This document shows positions 29,263 to 38,568 of a stretch of 42,837 nucleotides of DNA, in pieces. A program made the translations under genes and the position numbers. The notes under the pieces are model-generated. The model was not told the origin of the DNA. It ran no database searches and saw nothing but the letters and a program-made list of their open reading frames with translations. The stretch's first letter is position 1. The number at the start of each line of letters is the position of its first letter. The stretch is from a virus, in the IMG/VR virus record IMGVR_UViG_3300010160_000086, positions 1 through 42,837 of that record, one strand, 5' to 3'.

Positions 29263-29664
29263 TTATAATCCCATTGAACTTCTTCTACGTAAGGACATTT
29301 TTCTTTTTCTTAGTGCTTGTCCTAGTTTAGCACGCCTCTTAAACTTACTCTTTCTAGCAGCCATCTTACGATTCCTACGTTCAGCAGATGACATACGAAT
29401 CATTTTTCCGCCACGCATTGTATAACCTGGAACGGCAGATACTTTTGACCGTCTTTGTACCTTACCTTTTCTAATTCTCACACGAACCAATTTGGTTCTT
29501 CCCATCTTTTGGATGTTACCTTCTTCAAGGTCAAACATCTCCAAAGCTATCTTAGCCTTTTCTTCGGTTAATCTTTCTTCGATTAACTCATCTAATTTTT
29601 CTTCCAATATTTCTCTGGCTTCTACCAGCTTATTGGCCAGAAGTTTAGAAACAAAATCTTTCAT
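29263..29664 (-). CDS. 68: Prohead core protein gp68-like
   Basis: 133 residues (T4: 141), very basic C-terminal half. Seen: an acidic helical N-terminus, then GRTKLVRVRIRKGKVQRRSKVSAVPGYTMRGGKMIRMSSAERR and a Lys/Arg-rich tail, closely matching the T4 gp68 pattern. Core component that sets head shape. Overlaps the preceding gene by 1 nt and adjoins gp21. Confidence 0.88.
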   Translation of the reverse strand: MKDFVSKLLANKLVEAREILEEKLDELIEERLTEEKAKIALEMFDLEEGNIQKMGRTKLVRVRIRKGKVQRRSKVSAVPGYTMRGGKMIRMSSAERRNRKMAARKSKFKRRAKLGQALRKRKMSLRRRSSMGL

Positions 29665-30179
29665 TACGGCTTCAGAGCGTAAGCACCATAATTAAATGCT
29701 GCTGGGTCAGTCAACTGACCTTTGTCGTAGTAACCATTATTCTTATGTAATTCAATAATAATTGTATATGCGGCATTGGCTGTCGTACCAACAGTTTTAA
29801 TTGTTACGTTACCTGTAGGACCAATTGCATTGTTTCCAATTGATGGAAACTGGTATTGAGGATTACTATCAAAAATACCTACACCAGTTGCAACGATAGT
29901 TTGTGATGTTGTTGTACCTTGCCACTTTAGTTGTAAGTGTCCAACTTCAGCATCTACAGAAGCAAGAACTCTAGAAATAGTAAACGCTGAGTTGGCCAAT
30001 CCAGCCGGTGTAGTATTACCTGTTTGATAATATTGGCCGTTGGCGTTCAATGCACCAAACAACTTCAATGGCTCAATAATGACCGTTTCATTTTCGTCTG
30101 AATCAATAATACCAATACGTTTAATAACGGTTCTAGAATTAGTATCGACTAAGGTTTGTATGCTATTTGCGATTGCCAT
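29664..30179 (-). CDS. Hypothetical virion-block protein
   Basis: 171 residues. Family not recognised. Seen: N-terminus MAIANSIQTLVDTNSRTVIKRIGIIDSDENETVIIEP, then Ser/Thr/Gly-rich, beta-type sequence and a terminal HKNNGYYDKGQLTDPAAFNYGAYALKP. No cysteines or transmembrane helix. Between prohead-core genes gp68 and gp67, so probably a head or decoration protein. An AATAAATA box (30190-30197) is only 11 nt before the start. Confidence 0.8.
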   Translation of the reverse strand: MAIANSIQTLVDTNSRTVIKRIGIIDSDENETVIIEPLKLFGALNANGQYYQTGNTTPAGLANSAFTISRVLASVDAEVGHLQLKWQGTTTSQTIVATGVGIFDSNPQYQFPSIGNNAIGPTGNVTIKTVGTTANAAYTIIIELHKNNGYYDKGQLTDPAAFNYGAYALKP

Positions 30180-30195
30180 TTTTAAGTCCTATTTA

Positions 30196-30405
30196 TTAAG
30201 TGTTTTCAGCTTCTGTATCTTGCTGTTCTTCTTGCTCACTATTATCTTCTACTTCAGGAGAGATTAAGTTTTGAGCAATTTCTTGTTTCTTAGCATCAAT
30301 ATGTGCTGTTAGTTTATCGTGTATGCTAGCATATAAGGCATTGCGAAATTCAACGCCATTATCTTCTTGTGCGTAATCGATAATTTGTCTATTATATTCT
30401 GTCAT
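30196..30405 (-). CDS. 67: Prohead core protein gp67-like
   Basis: 69 residues from ATG 30405, preceded by GGAGA; an upstream TTG at 30417 would overlap that ribosome site and is rejected. Seen: ASIHDKLTAHIDAKKQEIAQNLI followed by a Glu/Asp/Gln-rich tail, as in T4 gp67 (80 residues, very acidic C-terminus). Between gp20 and gp68/gp21 as in T4. Confidence 0.85.
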   Translation of the reverse strand: MTEYNRQIIDYAQEDNGVEFRNALYASIHDKLTAHIDAKKQEIAQNLISPEVEDNSEQEEQQDTEAENT

Positions 30406-30423
30406 TTTATTCTCCAATCAAGA

Positions 30424-30431
30424 TATTTATA
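30424..30431 (-). promoter_or_regulatory. T4-type late promoter TATAAATA (gp67)
   Basis: Exact match on the minus strand, 19 nt before the gp67 ATG, within the gp20 3' end. Confidence 0.8.
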
Positions 30432-32100
30432 ATATTTGTTTCAGTTTTAACAATGTAGCACCACTAGTTTCTTCTTTAGTTTGCTTTTGTTGTTGTTTTG
30501 CCATATTAACTTGGTGATCCTGGTCAACAGGATTCATAGGTTGTGCAGGCACTTGTGATAACATTTGTTGTTGTGCTATATCATTAGTAACACCAACTGG
30601 CAATCCAAGTCCTTCTTCTTTCTCTTTGTCAATCTCTTTCTGCATTATGCTGATTTCGTCATCGTTCAAACGTAGAACATTTCTTTGAATCCAAGATTGT
30701 GAGAAGTACCGACCTGTGTATGGGTCAACAGATGCCAATAACTGTAAACGGTTCGTCATCAGTTCGGCATCTTTGAGTTCACTAAAGTTATTATCTTTAA
30801 TGAAGTCGTAGTGAATGAAGTTTTTAAAATCGTCATATTCTTCGTTGGTACAGATACCTTTTAATACACATTGAACTCTAAGTGCTTGTTCAAAAAGGTC
30901 TGTAAAACGATTACGTAAACGGTCAACAAACTTGGCAAACTTTAATTCGTCACGGGTAATTTCATTTGTTCTACCAAGAGAGAATCCAGATGTTTCAGGA
31001 TTCAAACGAGAAACAGGAACGTTGAGTGCCTTATATAATTTCTTTTCAAAGTACTTAACATCTTCCAACTCACCTAAGTTTTGTCCACCTGGAAGTGTGG
31101 TAATTTCTGTGCCTTTACCACCTTCTCTACGTGGTAACCAAAAGTCTTCCATCATAGATAAGAACTTACGGTCATCTCTTACTTCACCTGTATTGGCATC
31201 ATATACCAACTTGTTCTTATACTTGACCATAATATCACGGAGATATTGTTCTGCTTTTAATTTTGGTAAGTTACCAACGTCAATATAGAATATACGTCTT
31301 TCAGGTGCTCTAGATATACGATAGATAACTGTAGCATCTTCAATCATTCTCAATTGATTGAGTGGCTTAATTGCCTTATGTATATACGAGAGTACTACAG
31401 CACGCCTAGAATCCATAAGACCGGAAACAACAGCAATAATGGAATCGGTAGTAATTCGAACACCAACGGGACCGAAATTAGAAGAAGAACCAGTAGTGAC
31501 TTTATCATTGAACAAATAGTATTCATTGATTACTTTCATTATCTCTACACCAGTACGCTCATCTTTGGTCTTTTTCATTTCCCGAATCTTGCGTAGTTTT
31601 CTTGGGTCTACATAACGGAGTTCTTTAATACCTTCCATAGGTTTAGTTTGGTCTACGATAACATGGTAGTACAATCTACCATCTACATAGTACCTACGGA
31701 AAATATCTTGTGCCATATTCTTGTAGTTGAGTAAACGCATTACCGTTTCAAACTCAGCCTTGATGGCATTCTTAATTTTTTCTGGCTGTTTAAGATTATC
31801 TAAAACAATTTGAATAATTTTACCGTCATCGTCTTGGCAAATAGCTTCGCCTACGATATCATCAATAGCAGACTCAATTTCTGGTTGCATTGACATTTCA
31901 CGATATCGAGAGATTAGTTCTACATCATTCTTTGCCGTACCATCTAGGTCAACATATGTACCATAGTAAGCAGCAGACGTAATCGTTAATGCGCCATCTT
32001 CATTAGCAGGAGGCGTAAAAGACTGCTGGACTTCAGCAGAATCTTCCTGCTTGTTTCTAGCAATCGTGAAGCCAAATAGAGAAAATTTATTAGCGGCCAT
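30427..32100 (-). CDS. 20: Portal protein gp20
   Basis: 557 residues (T4: 524). Dodecameric head-vertex portal for DNA packaging. Seen: YREMSMQPEIESAIDDIVGEAI, LRYVDPRKLRKIR, SYIHKAIKPLNQLRMIEDATVIYRISRAPERRIFYIDVGNLPK, GKGTEITTLPGGQNLGELEDVKYFEKKLYKALNVPVSRL, all strongly conserved portal blocks. Gln-rich C-terminal tail. Confidence 0.97.
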   Translation of the reverse strand: MAANKFSLFGFTIARNKQEDSAEVQQSFTPPANEDGALTITSAAYYGTYVDLDGTAKNDVELISRYREMSMQPEIESAIDDIVGEAICQDDDGKIIQIVLDNLKQPEKIKNAIKAEFETVMRLLNYKNMAQDIFRRYYVDGRLYYHVIVDQTKPMEGIKELRYVDPRKLRKIREMKKTKDERTGVEIMKVINEYYLFNDKVTTGSSSNFGPVGVRITTDSIIAVVSGLMDSRRAVVLSYIHKAIKPLNQLRMIEDATVIYRISRAPERRIFYIDVGNLPKLKAEQYLRDIMVKYKNKLVYDANTGEVRDDRKFLSMMEDFWLPRREGGKGTEITTLPGGQNLGELEDVKYFEKKLYKALNVPVSRLNPETSGFSLGRTNEITRDELKFAKFVDRLRNRFTDLFEQALRVQCVLKGICTNEEYDDFKNFIHYDFIKDNNFSELKDAELMTNRLQLLASVDPYTGRYFSQSWIQRNVLRLNDDEISIMQKEIDKEKEEGLGLPVGVTNDIAQQQMLSQVPAQPMNPVDQDHQVNMAKQQQKQTKEETSGATLLKLKQIL

Positions 32101-32130
32101 ATTTTTTAATCCAATTCAAAAAATCATAAT

Positions 32131-32152
32131 AGAGAGGACCAAAGCCCTCTCT
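32131..32152 (-). terminator. Possible terminator between gp19 and gp20
   Basis: Minus-strand stem AGAGAGG/CCTCTCT with an 8 nt loop, then ATTATGATTTTTTG: the T run is 7 nt away, so termination may be partial. Located between the gp19 stop and the gp20 start. Confidence 0.55.
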
Positions 32153-32167
32153 GTAAAATAAAGTATA

Positions 32168-32710
32168 TTAAGTTGTTGTGTCTGTTTCCCACCATTGATA
32201 AGCAAATGTTACTGCATATTCTTCAATAGTGTCATTTGAACCCCAATCTAAATCGATTGGTGCCAAATCTAATGGGTAAAGTCCAACAAAGTTATAGGTC
32301 TTTAACTGGTCACCAGTTTTGCCGTACTGTGTTACTTGAGCATCAACAGTATAACCTGTTGGAGCCTTAGCACCAGCTGCACGGAGATTACCACCATGAC
32401 TGTTAATTCCGTTCATCCAAGATTCAATTGACCTACGAATTGTGAAATCTTCGTCATTAATAATTTGTAGTGTCCAGTCAGTAAAGGTTCTGTTACCTGC
32501 AAATTTCAATTCACGTCCAAAATAATAAAGAGGAACAGTACCAATTGTTGAACCCGGTAGTTGTGCTGACTTAGCCAAAAATGTGGCTTTCTGTCCTGCT
32601 GTTACACCATTTGCTGCGATTGTTGGGAAGTTTAAAGTTACTTGAAATAGATTGGGACGAGCACCGTCACCAATCATATTCGCTCTAAATTCTGCTACGT
32701 TGAATGCCAT
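32168..32710 (-). CDS. 19: Tail tube protein gp19
   Basis: 180 residues (T4: 163). Stacks as hexameric rings inside the sheath. Seen: MAFNVAEFRANM...GDGARPNLFQVTLNFP, KSAQLPGSTIG, GNRTFTDWTLQIINDEDFTIRRSIESWMNGINSH, LVFxxxYPLDLAPIDLDW-type end with EYAVTFAYQWWE. Located next to gp18 as in T4; an AATAAATA box is at 32733-32740. Confidence 0.96.
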   Translation of the reverse strand: MAFNVAEFRANMIGDGARPNLFQVTLNFPTIAANGVTAGQKATFLAKSAQLPGSTIGTVPLYYFGRELKFAGNRTFTDWTLQIINDEDFTIRRSIESWMNGINSHGGNLRAAGAKAPTGYTVDAQVTQYGKTGDQLKTYNFVGLYPLDLAPIDLDWGSNDTIEEYAVTFAYQWWETDTTT

Positions 32711-32732
32711 TGTTTTCTCCTATATCGTTGTA

Positions 32733-32740
32733 TATTTATT
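32733..32740 (-). promoter_or_regulatory. Late-promoter variant AATAAATA (gp19)
   Basis: 7 of 8 to the late consensus on the minus strand, 23 nt before the gp19 start; overlaps the gp18 stop codon. Confidence 0.45.
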
Positions 32741-34448
32741 AGAATTGTCCAACGATTGTTGTGAAGTCAACACCAGTTCTTACTGCTACGAAATTCAACT
32801 GAATGAAGTTGATTGAACGAGCAGGTTTGATGTAGATATCTCCAACAAACTGATTAGAATCAATGACCTGTTGTGTATTATTTGTGGTATCACAAACAAC
32901 ACGGAAGTCATAGATACCACGGCGACCTTGAATATCTCTGAGGAATGGTGTTACCAAACCAACAAACTGCGCTCTTGTAGTTTCATCGTTAAATTCAAAC
33001 AACGAATACTTTGAAGCTTGCGCAATTGATTTTTCTAGGATAATAAACAATCTACGAACATTAATACGGTCAAATGCAGATGGTTTAGATTGTAGTGTTT
33101 TATCTCCAGCTAATACCGTGCCGTTTCCTGGGAATGTTCCGACTGGATTGATAGCCAAAGAATATAGTGTATCACGTTGAGTCTTGTTTGGATTCCACGC
33201 CACTTTAACAACGTTCTTCAAATTGCCACGGTTGAAACCGGCAGGTGAGAACCATGGGTCACGAACTGAGTCTGTGTATACACATAGACCAGCAATGTCG
33301 GCGTTCAATGGAATCCAACGATAGACGTTGTTGTATTTGTCAAACATATACTTCCAACCAGAATCAGCAACAGCATAAGATGTTGAACGGTTTAAAGATG
33401 TATTCCAACTAGCAATTAATGTAGTTTCTTGGCCAGATTTATTAACAACAGCTGACGATGGTGGTGATACGAAAGCAATACAATCTTTACGAATGAGTGC
33501 CACACTATCAATTACATATTGTTGGACAGTAGTTGAAGCGTCACCAGTCATTATCAATGAAATATCAACTTCATCCGGATTTGCAAATAAACCGTAAGCT
33601 GTTTGTTTGTCTGCGTCAGTCACAGTCTGGTCTGTTCCACCAGTTAGTGTTACTGTCTGTACACTTGAAAGGCTTGCAAAAGTTGTATTAGCTAGTGGTA
33701 GTCCCCAAGTAGCCGATGTTGTACTATACTGTGGAGGATCAATTACGTAAATATACTTAGAATTATTGAAAATATAATTCTTGTAATAATTTGAGTTGCC
33801 TAATGAATCTTTAGAATCGGAACCTTTTGACAAGAATGGGAATACTTCCAATACTGTGTTTTTTGTACCGGTAAATAAACCACCAGTATCCATGACAACA
33901 ATATGAACTTCATCGTTTGCTGAACCAGCTGCAGTAGCTTGAGCTGAAGTTCCTGGAGCACCAGTCACGTAAGAAGCAATACCAACTGAGTTAACATTCC
34001 AAGTAGTTGAATATGTGTTAGCATCAACCATGGAAATAGTTAAAGAGTTACCTACAGCACCTGGATAACGAGCAATAAATGGCCCAGCCACGTTAGCATT
34101 ATTACTAAACAAATATGATGCTTGGAAAGAATCTTCGTTTTGTATTTGTAATACGGATGCTGTATTACCGTCAGCGTTATAAGATGTATTATTTGCTGTT
34201 CTAACAACCTGTAAATTGTTACCGTACGCTAAGAAAGAAGCAGCCGTGAAGAAAGACACTGCCGAATTAGAATCTGGTTTACCAAATGTATTTGTTAAAG
34301 TGATTTCAGAATCGACTAGAATTCTTTTGTTTACTGGACCCCACATAAAAGGTCCTGCAGTTGCACCAGCGGTAGTTAAAATTGAGGGAACAACTGTTGT
34401 TAAGTCAACCTCAGAATAATTTACGCCTGGAGAGATTTGAAATGCCAT
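32739..34448 (-). CDS. 18: Tail sheath protein gp18
   Basis: 569 residues (T4: 659). Contractile sheath. Seen: N-terminal ISPGVNYSEVDLTTVVPSILTTAGATAGPFMWGP and C-terminal FNDETTRAQFVGLVTPFLRDIQGRRGIYDFRVVCDTTNNTQQVIDSNQFVGDIYIKPARSINFIQLNFVAVRTG, both diagnostic of myovirus sheath. The variable central domain is shorter than in T4. A CATAAATA late box (34502-34509) precedes it. Confidence 0.97.
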   Translation of the reverse strand: MAFQISPGVNYSEVDLTTVVPSILTTAGATAGPFMWGPVNKRILVDSEITLTNTFGKPDSNSAVSFFTAASFLAYGNNLQVVRTANNTSYNADGNTASVLQIQNEDSFQASYLFSNNANVAGPFIARYPGAVGNSLTISMVDANTYSTTWNVNSVGIASYVTGAPGTSAQATAAGSANDEVHIVVMDTGGLFTGTKNTVLEVFPFLSKGSDSKDSLGNSNYYKNYIFNNSKYIYVIDPPQYSTTSATWGLPLANTTFASLSSVQTVTLTGGTDQTVTDADKQTAYGLFANPDEVDISLIMTGDASTTVQQYVIDSVALIRKDCIAFVSPPSSAVVNKSGQETTLIASWNTSLNRSTSYAVADSGWKYMFDKYNNVYRWIPLNADIAGLCVYTDSVRDPWFSPAGFNRGNLKNVVKVAWNPNKTQRDTLYSLAINPVGTFPGNGTVLAGDKTLQSKPSAFDRINVRRLFIILEKSIAQASKYSLFEFNDETTRAQFVGLVTPFLRDIQGRRGIYDFRVVCDTTNNTQQVIDSNQFVGDIYIKPARSINFIQLNFVAVRTGVDFTTIVGQF

Positions 34449-34501
34449 TTTATTATCTCCTTGAATATGATGTTATATTGGCAATTAAGATACCATAAAG
34501 A

Positions 34502-34509
34502 TATTTATG
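34502..34509 (-). promoter_or_regulatory. Late-promoter variant CATAAATA (gp18)
   Basis: 7 of 8 match on the minus strand, 54 nt before the gp18 start, right after the gp17 stop. Confidence 0.55.
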
Positions 34510-34520
34510 ATAGGTCGTAT

Positions 34521-36200
34521 TTAGAGATTTTTCATAGCATCTCTAATTAGTCCAGAATAAATGTCTGAACCGTTGGCTGCTTCCCATATATCACCATCAA
34601 TAATTTCGAAATCACGTTCAAGTCCAGTTTCGATAATTGGAGCAGGTAAAAGTTCTTCATCTACCTGATTCATATTTTCTAACTGGATTTGTTTACGGAT
34701 ATCATGGTTCACAATGTCTTTGAAATACTTCTGACCTGTAGCCCAAGCAAACATAACAAGACCCATCACCATATCATCATTATGTCCGTCATCTGCCTTG
34801 AACGAGGTCTTATCTGCCACGAAAGTTGTTAGCTCTGAAATCGTGTCAAAGTCATTAATAATTAATTTATTATTTTCAACCAATGTTTTTAGGTTGGAAC
34901 AGCCAATTCTTTTAACGGCAACAGACATTTTGAGACCCATCTGTACACCACGACCAAATCCAGATGATAGTTGTTGTGGTTTCTTATTACCTGTAAATAT
35001 CTTAAACAGGTTTTCATACTCAAGGTCTTGGTGGATAATGTCTGCCACCGTAGGATTCATATTAATCTCAACAAGAATATAGGCATCGTTGTATTGTCGT
35101 GCCGCATTATATATTAATGTTGGAAATAACATTGGTGATATAGAAGAACTCTTATACGTAGCCACCTGTTTGTATGGGGTGGTAGAAATATCTATAACTG
35201 AGAAGGCTGAACAGTCTAAGTTACGACCTTCTGAAACGTCAACCCAGATGGCGTATAAGTGGTCCTTGGTCGTTTCATCATCGCCTTTGATAGGATATTC
35301 GTATATCTTCAACATATCATGTTCTGCCAACGGTGTCTGATATACTAACTCTTGTAGTTTCTTACCAGAAATCAACGTGTTGGAAGAACCCAAAAACTCG
35401 GTTTCAAACTCTTGTCTGAACTGGTATTCAGATGTGTTACGAATTGTTTCTTCTTTCCAAGCCTCATCACGACCTGGAACCATAGACCAATGAACCTCAA
35501 ATGGTGTATAGTTATTGTTCTTGTTGACTGCATCCGTCCAAATCTTATAGAAAAGATTCATACCATTAGGCGTAGATACAATAATAATCTTTGTTTTCGT
35601 ACCAGCAGTAATCACAGGATAGACTGAGGTAAAGAATTCTGTGGCAATGTTTCCTGGAACGAAAGCAAACTCATCCAAGAATACAATGTTAAACGAACCA
35701 GAACGAGCTGCTGAACCTGATGTAGAAGAAGCAATGATAACAGAACCATTCTCAAGTTCTACACGACCTTTGTTCCATTCAACGACACCTTGCTGTAACC
35801 ACATTGGAAGATTCTCATAGGCCAACTGGAGTTTACCTAGAATACCACGTGCAGTCTCACCACGGTTGGCAAGAACGGCAATCGATTGTGAATCTTGAAA
35901 TAGAATAGTCCAAAGAAGAAACGCTACAGTTGTGGTAGTTTTACCAACCTGACGAGGACATTTCATAATTGTAAAACGATTATTATAAAACGTTTTAATC
36001 ATCTCCTCTTGGAAGTCATACATTTTAAATGGTACAACACCATCATCTAGTGTAATAATCTTAATGTATTTTGCAAAGTAGATTGGGTCTTTAGAACACT
36101 TGATGTATTCTTCTACCTGTTCTTCAGTAAATTTAACCTGTACACCTACCCGTTTCAGTAGGGGGTTGTCACGATAGGATTCTTTATTTAACTTAGCCAT
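34521..36200 (-). CDS. 17: Terminase large subunit gp17
   Basis: 559 residues (T4: 610). DNA packaging motor and headful nuclease. Seen: Walker A CPRQVGKTT (81-89), Walker B IVFLDE (171-176), C-motif IIVSTPNG (205-212), RNase H-like nuclease start IWVDVSEG (D320) and later DGHNDDMVMGLVMFAW, in which the acidic residues belong to the nuclease site. Overlaps gp16 by 8 nt. Confidence 0.97.
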   Translation of the reverse strand: MAKLNKESYRDNPLLKRVGVQVKFTEEQVEEYIKCSKDPIYFAKYIKIITLDDGVVPFKMYDFQEEMIKTFYNNRFTIMKCPRQVGKTTTTVAFLLWTILFQDSQSIAVLANRGETARGILGKLQLAYENLPMWLQQGVVEWNKGRVELENGSVIIASSTSGSAARSGSFNIVFLDEFAFVPGNIATEFFTSVYPVITAGTKTKIIIVSTPNGMNLFYKIWTDAVNKNNNYTPFEVHWSMVPGRDEAWKEETIRNTSEYQFRQEFETEFLGSSNTLISGKKLQELVYQTPLAEHDMLKIYEYPIKGDDETTKDHLYAIWVDVSEGRNLDCSAFSVIDISTTPYKQVATYKSSSISPMLFPTLIYNAARQYNDAYILVEINMNPTVADIIHQDLEYENLFKIFTGNKKPQQLSSGFGRGVQMGLKMSVAVKRIGCSNLKTLVENNKLIINDFDTISELTTFVADKTSFKADDGHNDDMVMGLVMFAWATGQKYFKDIVNHDIRKQIQLENMNQVDEELLPAPIIETGLERDFEIIDGDIWEAANGSDIYSGLIRDAMKNL

Positions 36201-36624
36201 TCTTATTCTTTAGAAGTTTTGAAAGTTCTGATGTTGAACCTATAAAAATGGCTTTGTCAATGTTGGTACCAGCAGATTCTTTTTTGATACCTTCTAGTTC
36301 ACGTATTTGTTTCTGTATAGTTAGAAGTTCTTTGTTGGCATCTACCATGTTTTTAAGTAGTGTACCATAAACCTCGAACGCACGAGGATGCTGGCCTGCT
36401 TTTGCAATCTCTAAGATTTCTCCCATGGCTTCTTTACCTTGGTCAATAATACCTTGTAGGTTTTCTTTAGATTGTGCATAGGCATCTGTTAAGTCTTGTT
36501 GTAACTCTTGTTCTTTCTCATTGTTAACTGCCGGCAAAGTTTCTTTTTTCTTTGTCTCAATAGTTATAGGAGTTGTAGGAGTTACGTCAAAAACTTCTGC
36601 AATTGATTTTTCAAAATTATTCAT
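36193..36624 (-). CDS. 16: Terminase small subunit gp16
   Basis: 143 residues (T4: 164). DNA recognition ring that stimulates gp17. Seen: acidic N-terminus, central coiled-coil helices (LQQDLTDAYAQSKENLQGIIDQGKEAMGEILEIAKAGQHPRAFEVYGTLLKNMVDANKELL), and a C-terminal TNIDKAIFIGSTSELSKLLK. Conserved block HPRAFEVxxxLxKxxxDxN matches gp16 proteins. Confidence 0.93.
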   Translation of the reverse strand: MNNFEKSIAEVFDVTPTTPITIETKKKETLPAVNNEKEQELQQDLTDAYAQSKENLQGIIDQGKEAMGEILEIAKAGQHPRAFEVYGTLLKNMVDANKELLTIQKQIRELEGIKKESAGTNIDKAIFIGSTSELSKLLKNKNG

Positions 36625-36645
36625 AATAGTATATAGTCTTACCGA

Positions 36646-37644
36646 TTATCCTGTTATTTTAGGAAACTCTGTTATCGTAGTTGTATATGTATAAGGACCA
36701 TTGGAGTTGGCCGTAGTTGGATTAGGCACAACAATAATCTTAGATAGTTTAACTGGTTGTTGCGATACAACATTATAACCAGTGAAGTTATAGTTGGCGT
36801 TTGATATGTAACCCCAAATAGGAAGTGCTGCAGTAAAATTGCCACTGACATTTGTTAGATGTAATGTATTGTTTGTCCATACAGTAACTTTACCTGTTGC
36901 TGTTGCTTGGCCAGCAGAATAACCTTGATATACAGTTTCACCAGCTTGATACTTACCTATTCCTGGTGTTGCCATATTAAACACAACAGTATCTTCTGGT
37001 GTAATTGTACTTAGAATATTTGTAATAGATGTTTTGATTAGACCAGTTTCTGTTATCTTACCAAATATAAATCCTTTGACTGTAAAGTTCAAAGTCCAAA
37101 TAATCATACGTGTTTCGGAATCTCTATCACCTTCATAGACAATATCGGATGTAGATGAATTTAAAATAATTGGTATCTCTCTAGTGATTCCCATCTCAGG
37201 AATTAAATTCAGTTTGATAGTATAGTCTGGTGTAAAATAAGGAAGAATATGTTCAATGATTTGTGTACCATCTTCTATGTTACGTACATAGATGTATAGG
37301 TTGAAATCAAAATTATATGGAACAGGATTATATTGTGCCACTACACCACCAGTTGTTTTGGCAAACTGTTTAAAGTTGGTGTTTTGTTTCCTTGATGCAT
37401 CGTATGCAAGACCAGACATTTCAAAAGACATTCTTGGTAATGTTGTTTGAATTTTCTTACTCAAGTCTGGATCATCTTCTAAACGTTTTACATACAATTC
37501 TTTTGTTGCATATACGATAGGTACAAGAAGTCTTTCGGCCTCAGATAGGTCTGGATTGTATCGAACTAAAGTAATATCTTTAAAGAGATTACCAAATCCA
37601 ACAACGAGTTTACGTATAATTCTATTGTATGTTGTATCAGACAT
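36646..37644 (-). CDS. 15: Tail sheath stabiliser gp15 with extra domain
   Basis: 332 residues (T4: 272). Proximal tail terminator that caps the sheath and tube. Seen: gp15 core (about 1-225) with LFKDITLVRYN, VPIVYATKELYVKRL, LPRMSFEMSGLAYD, YNPVPYNFDFNLYIYVRNIEDGTQIIEHILPYFTPDYT, IIWTLNFTVKGFIFG. After it, residues about 231-290 form a separate GETVYQG...W...LHLTNVSGNF..IWGYISNA domain that also occurs in gp14. Stop is 21 nt before gp16; the start overlaps the gp14 stop. Confidence 0.94.
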   Translation of the reverse strand: MSDTTYNRIIRKLVVGFGNLFKDITLVRYNPDLSEAERLLVPIVYATKELYVKRLEDDPDLSKKIQTTLPRMSFEMSGLAYDASRKQNTNFKQFAKTTGGVVAQYNPVPYNFDFNLYIYVRNIEDGTQIIEHILPYFTPDYTIKLNLIPEMGITREIPIILNSSTSDIVYEGDRDSETRMIIWTLNFTVKGFIFGKITETGLIKTSITNILSTITPEDTVVFNMATPGIGKYQAGETVYQGYSAGQATATGKVTVWTNNTLHLTNVSGNFTAALPIWGYISNANYNFTGYNVVSQQPVKLSKIIVVPNPTTANSNGPYTYTTTITEFPKITG

Positions 37645-38534
37645 TATATGGTACCAAAAGGATTAGTCTCTGAGAGGTCGAGAATTGTATTACTTTCGGT
37701 CTCCAAAAGTTTATTACTGTATGTTTCATTGAATGCATTGTCTAATAACGGGTCATAAGTAATCAATGTGTGTTGTGCATTACTTGAAGCGCCAATGATA
37801 ACAACATTATTGGTAAATGTTCCAGCAATGTTACTGACTTTCAATTCGTTGTTTGCCGCAGACCATGTTTGAACCAAAGCGACTGCCGTGGCGTTTGCTT
37901 GTGTGGTGTCTGCCGATTGATAAACGATTTCATGTGTCTGATAATTACCAGCATTACCAGCATTTGTATTCAATATAATTTGATAAGCAGAATCATTAAC
38001 AACATGGTCAATATCTTCATTACCAGTATTGATAAATTCTTGTGAGTACTTAAATTTCTCCAATCTAAGTTCATAGAAGTAAGGTTGTTTTCTACCTAAC
38101 ATATGCATATCTTTGGCTTGTTCTGTAAATGTAATCTCATACAATTCACCAGTACCATTTAAGAAAGGTATATAAACTAAATCACCCTCACGTGGCCGAT
38201 TGAAAGTATTTTGTGGTACTCTTTGTTGGAATGAACGTCTGGACACCATAACTTTAACAACGTCTTTGATTTCAAGTCCAAACTTGGAGAAAAACTCTTG
38301 TTGACCTAGGTAATCTAATGGGTCAGAAGAAAGATACATCTCTAATGGAAAAGCACTCTGAAATTTCTTAACGGGGTCTTCACCATACAATAAGTCACGA
38401 GCAATATCATTATCATTAGGAAGATAAAAGGAATCAAATCCCATAATCTTCATAGATTCCACGATGATATCCTCTATTACTCTTTGCTCGGCATTAGAGT
38501 TGTAGTTGTTAAAATACACGGATGTGGCGCACAT
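37644..38534 (-). CDS. 14: Neck protein gp14 with extra domain
   Basis: 296 residues (T4: 256). Joins head and tail with gp13 and gp15. Seen: N-terminal FNNYNSNAEQRVIEDIIVESMKIMGFDSFYLPN, LLYGEDPVKKFQSAFPLEMYLSS, FFSKFGLEIKD, EGDLVYIPFLNGTGELYEITF. Residues about 197-262 hold the same module as gp15 (HEIVYQS...TW...LKVSNIAGTF..VIIGASSNA). Confidence 0.94.
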   Translation of the reverse strand: MCATSVYFNNYNSNAEQRVIEDIIVESMKIMGFDSFYLPNDNDIARDLLYGEDPVKKFQSAFPLEMYLSSDPLDYLGQQEFFSKFGLEIKDVVKVMVSRRSFQQRVPQNTFNRPREGDLVYIPFLNGTGELYEITFTEQAKDMHMLGRKQPYFYELRLEKFKYSQEFINTGNEDIDHVVNDSAYQIILNTNAGNAGNYQTHEIVYQSADTTQANATAVALVQTWSAANNELKVSNIAGTFTNNVVIIGASSNAQHTLITYDPLLDNAFNETYSNKLLETESNTILDLSETNPFGTI

Positions 38535-38568
38535 TTATATTATCCTAATATGGTGTTTATGTTTCATC

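Noticed and set aside
38554-38561. CATAAACA as a late promoter for gp14
   Set aside because: Two mismatches to TATAAATA and gp14 can be expressed from the gp13 late promoter upstream; not called.
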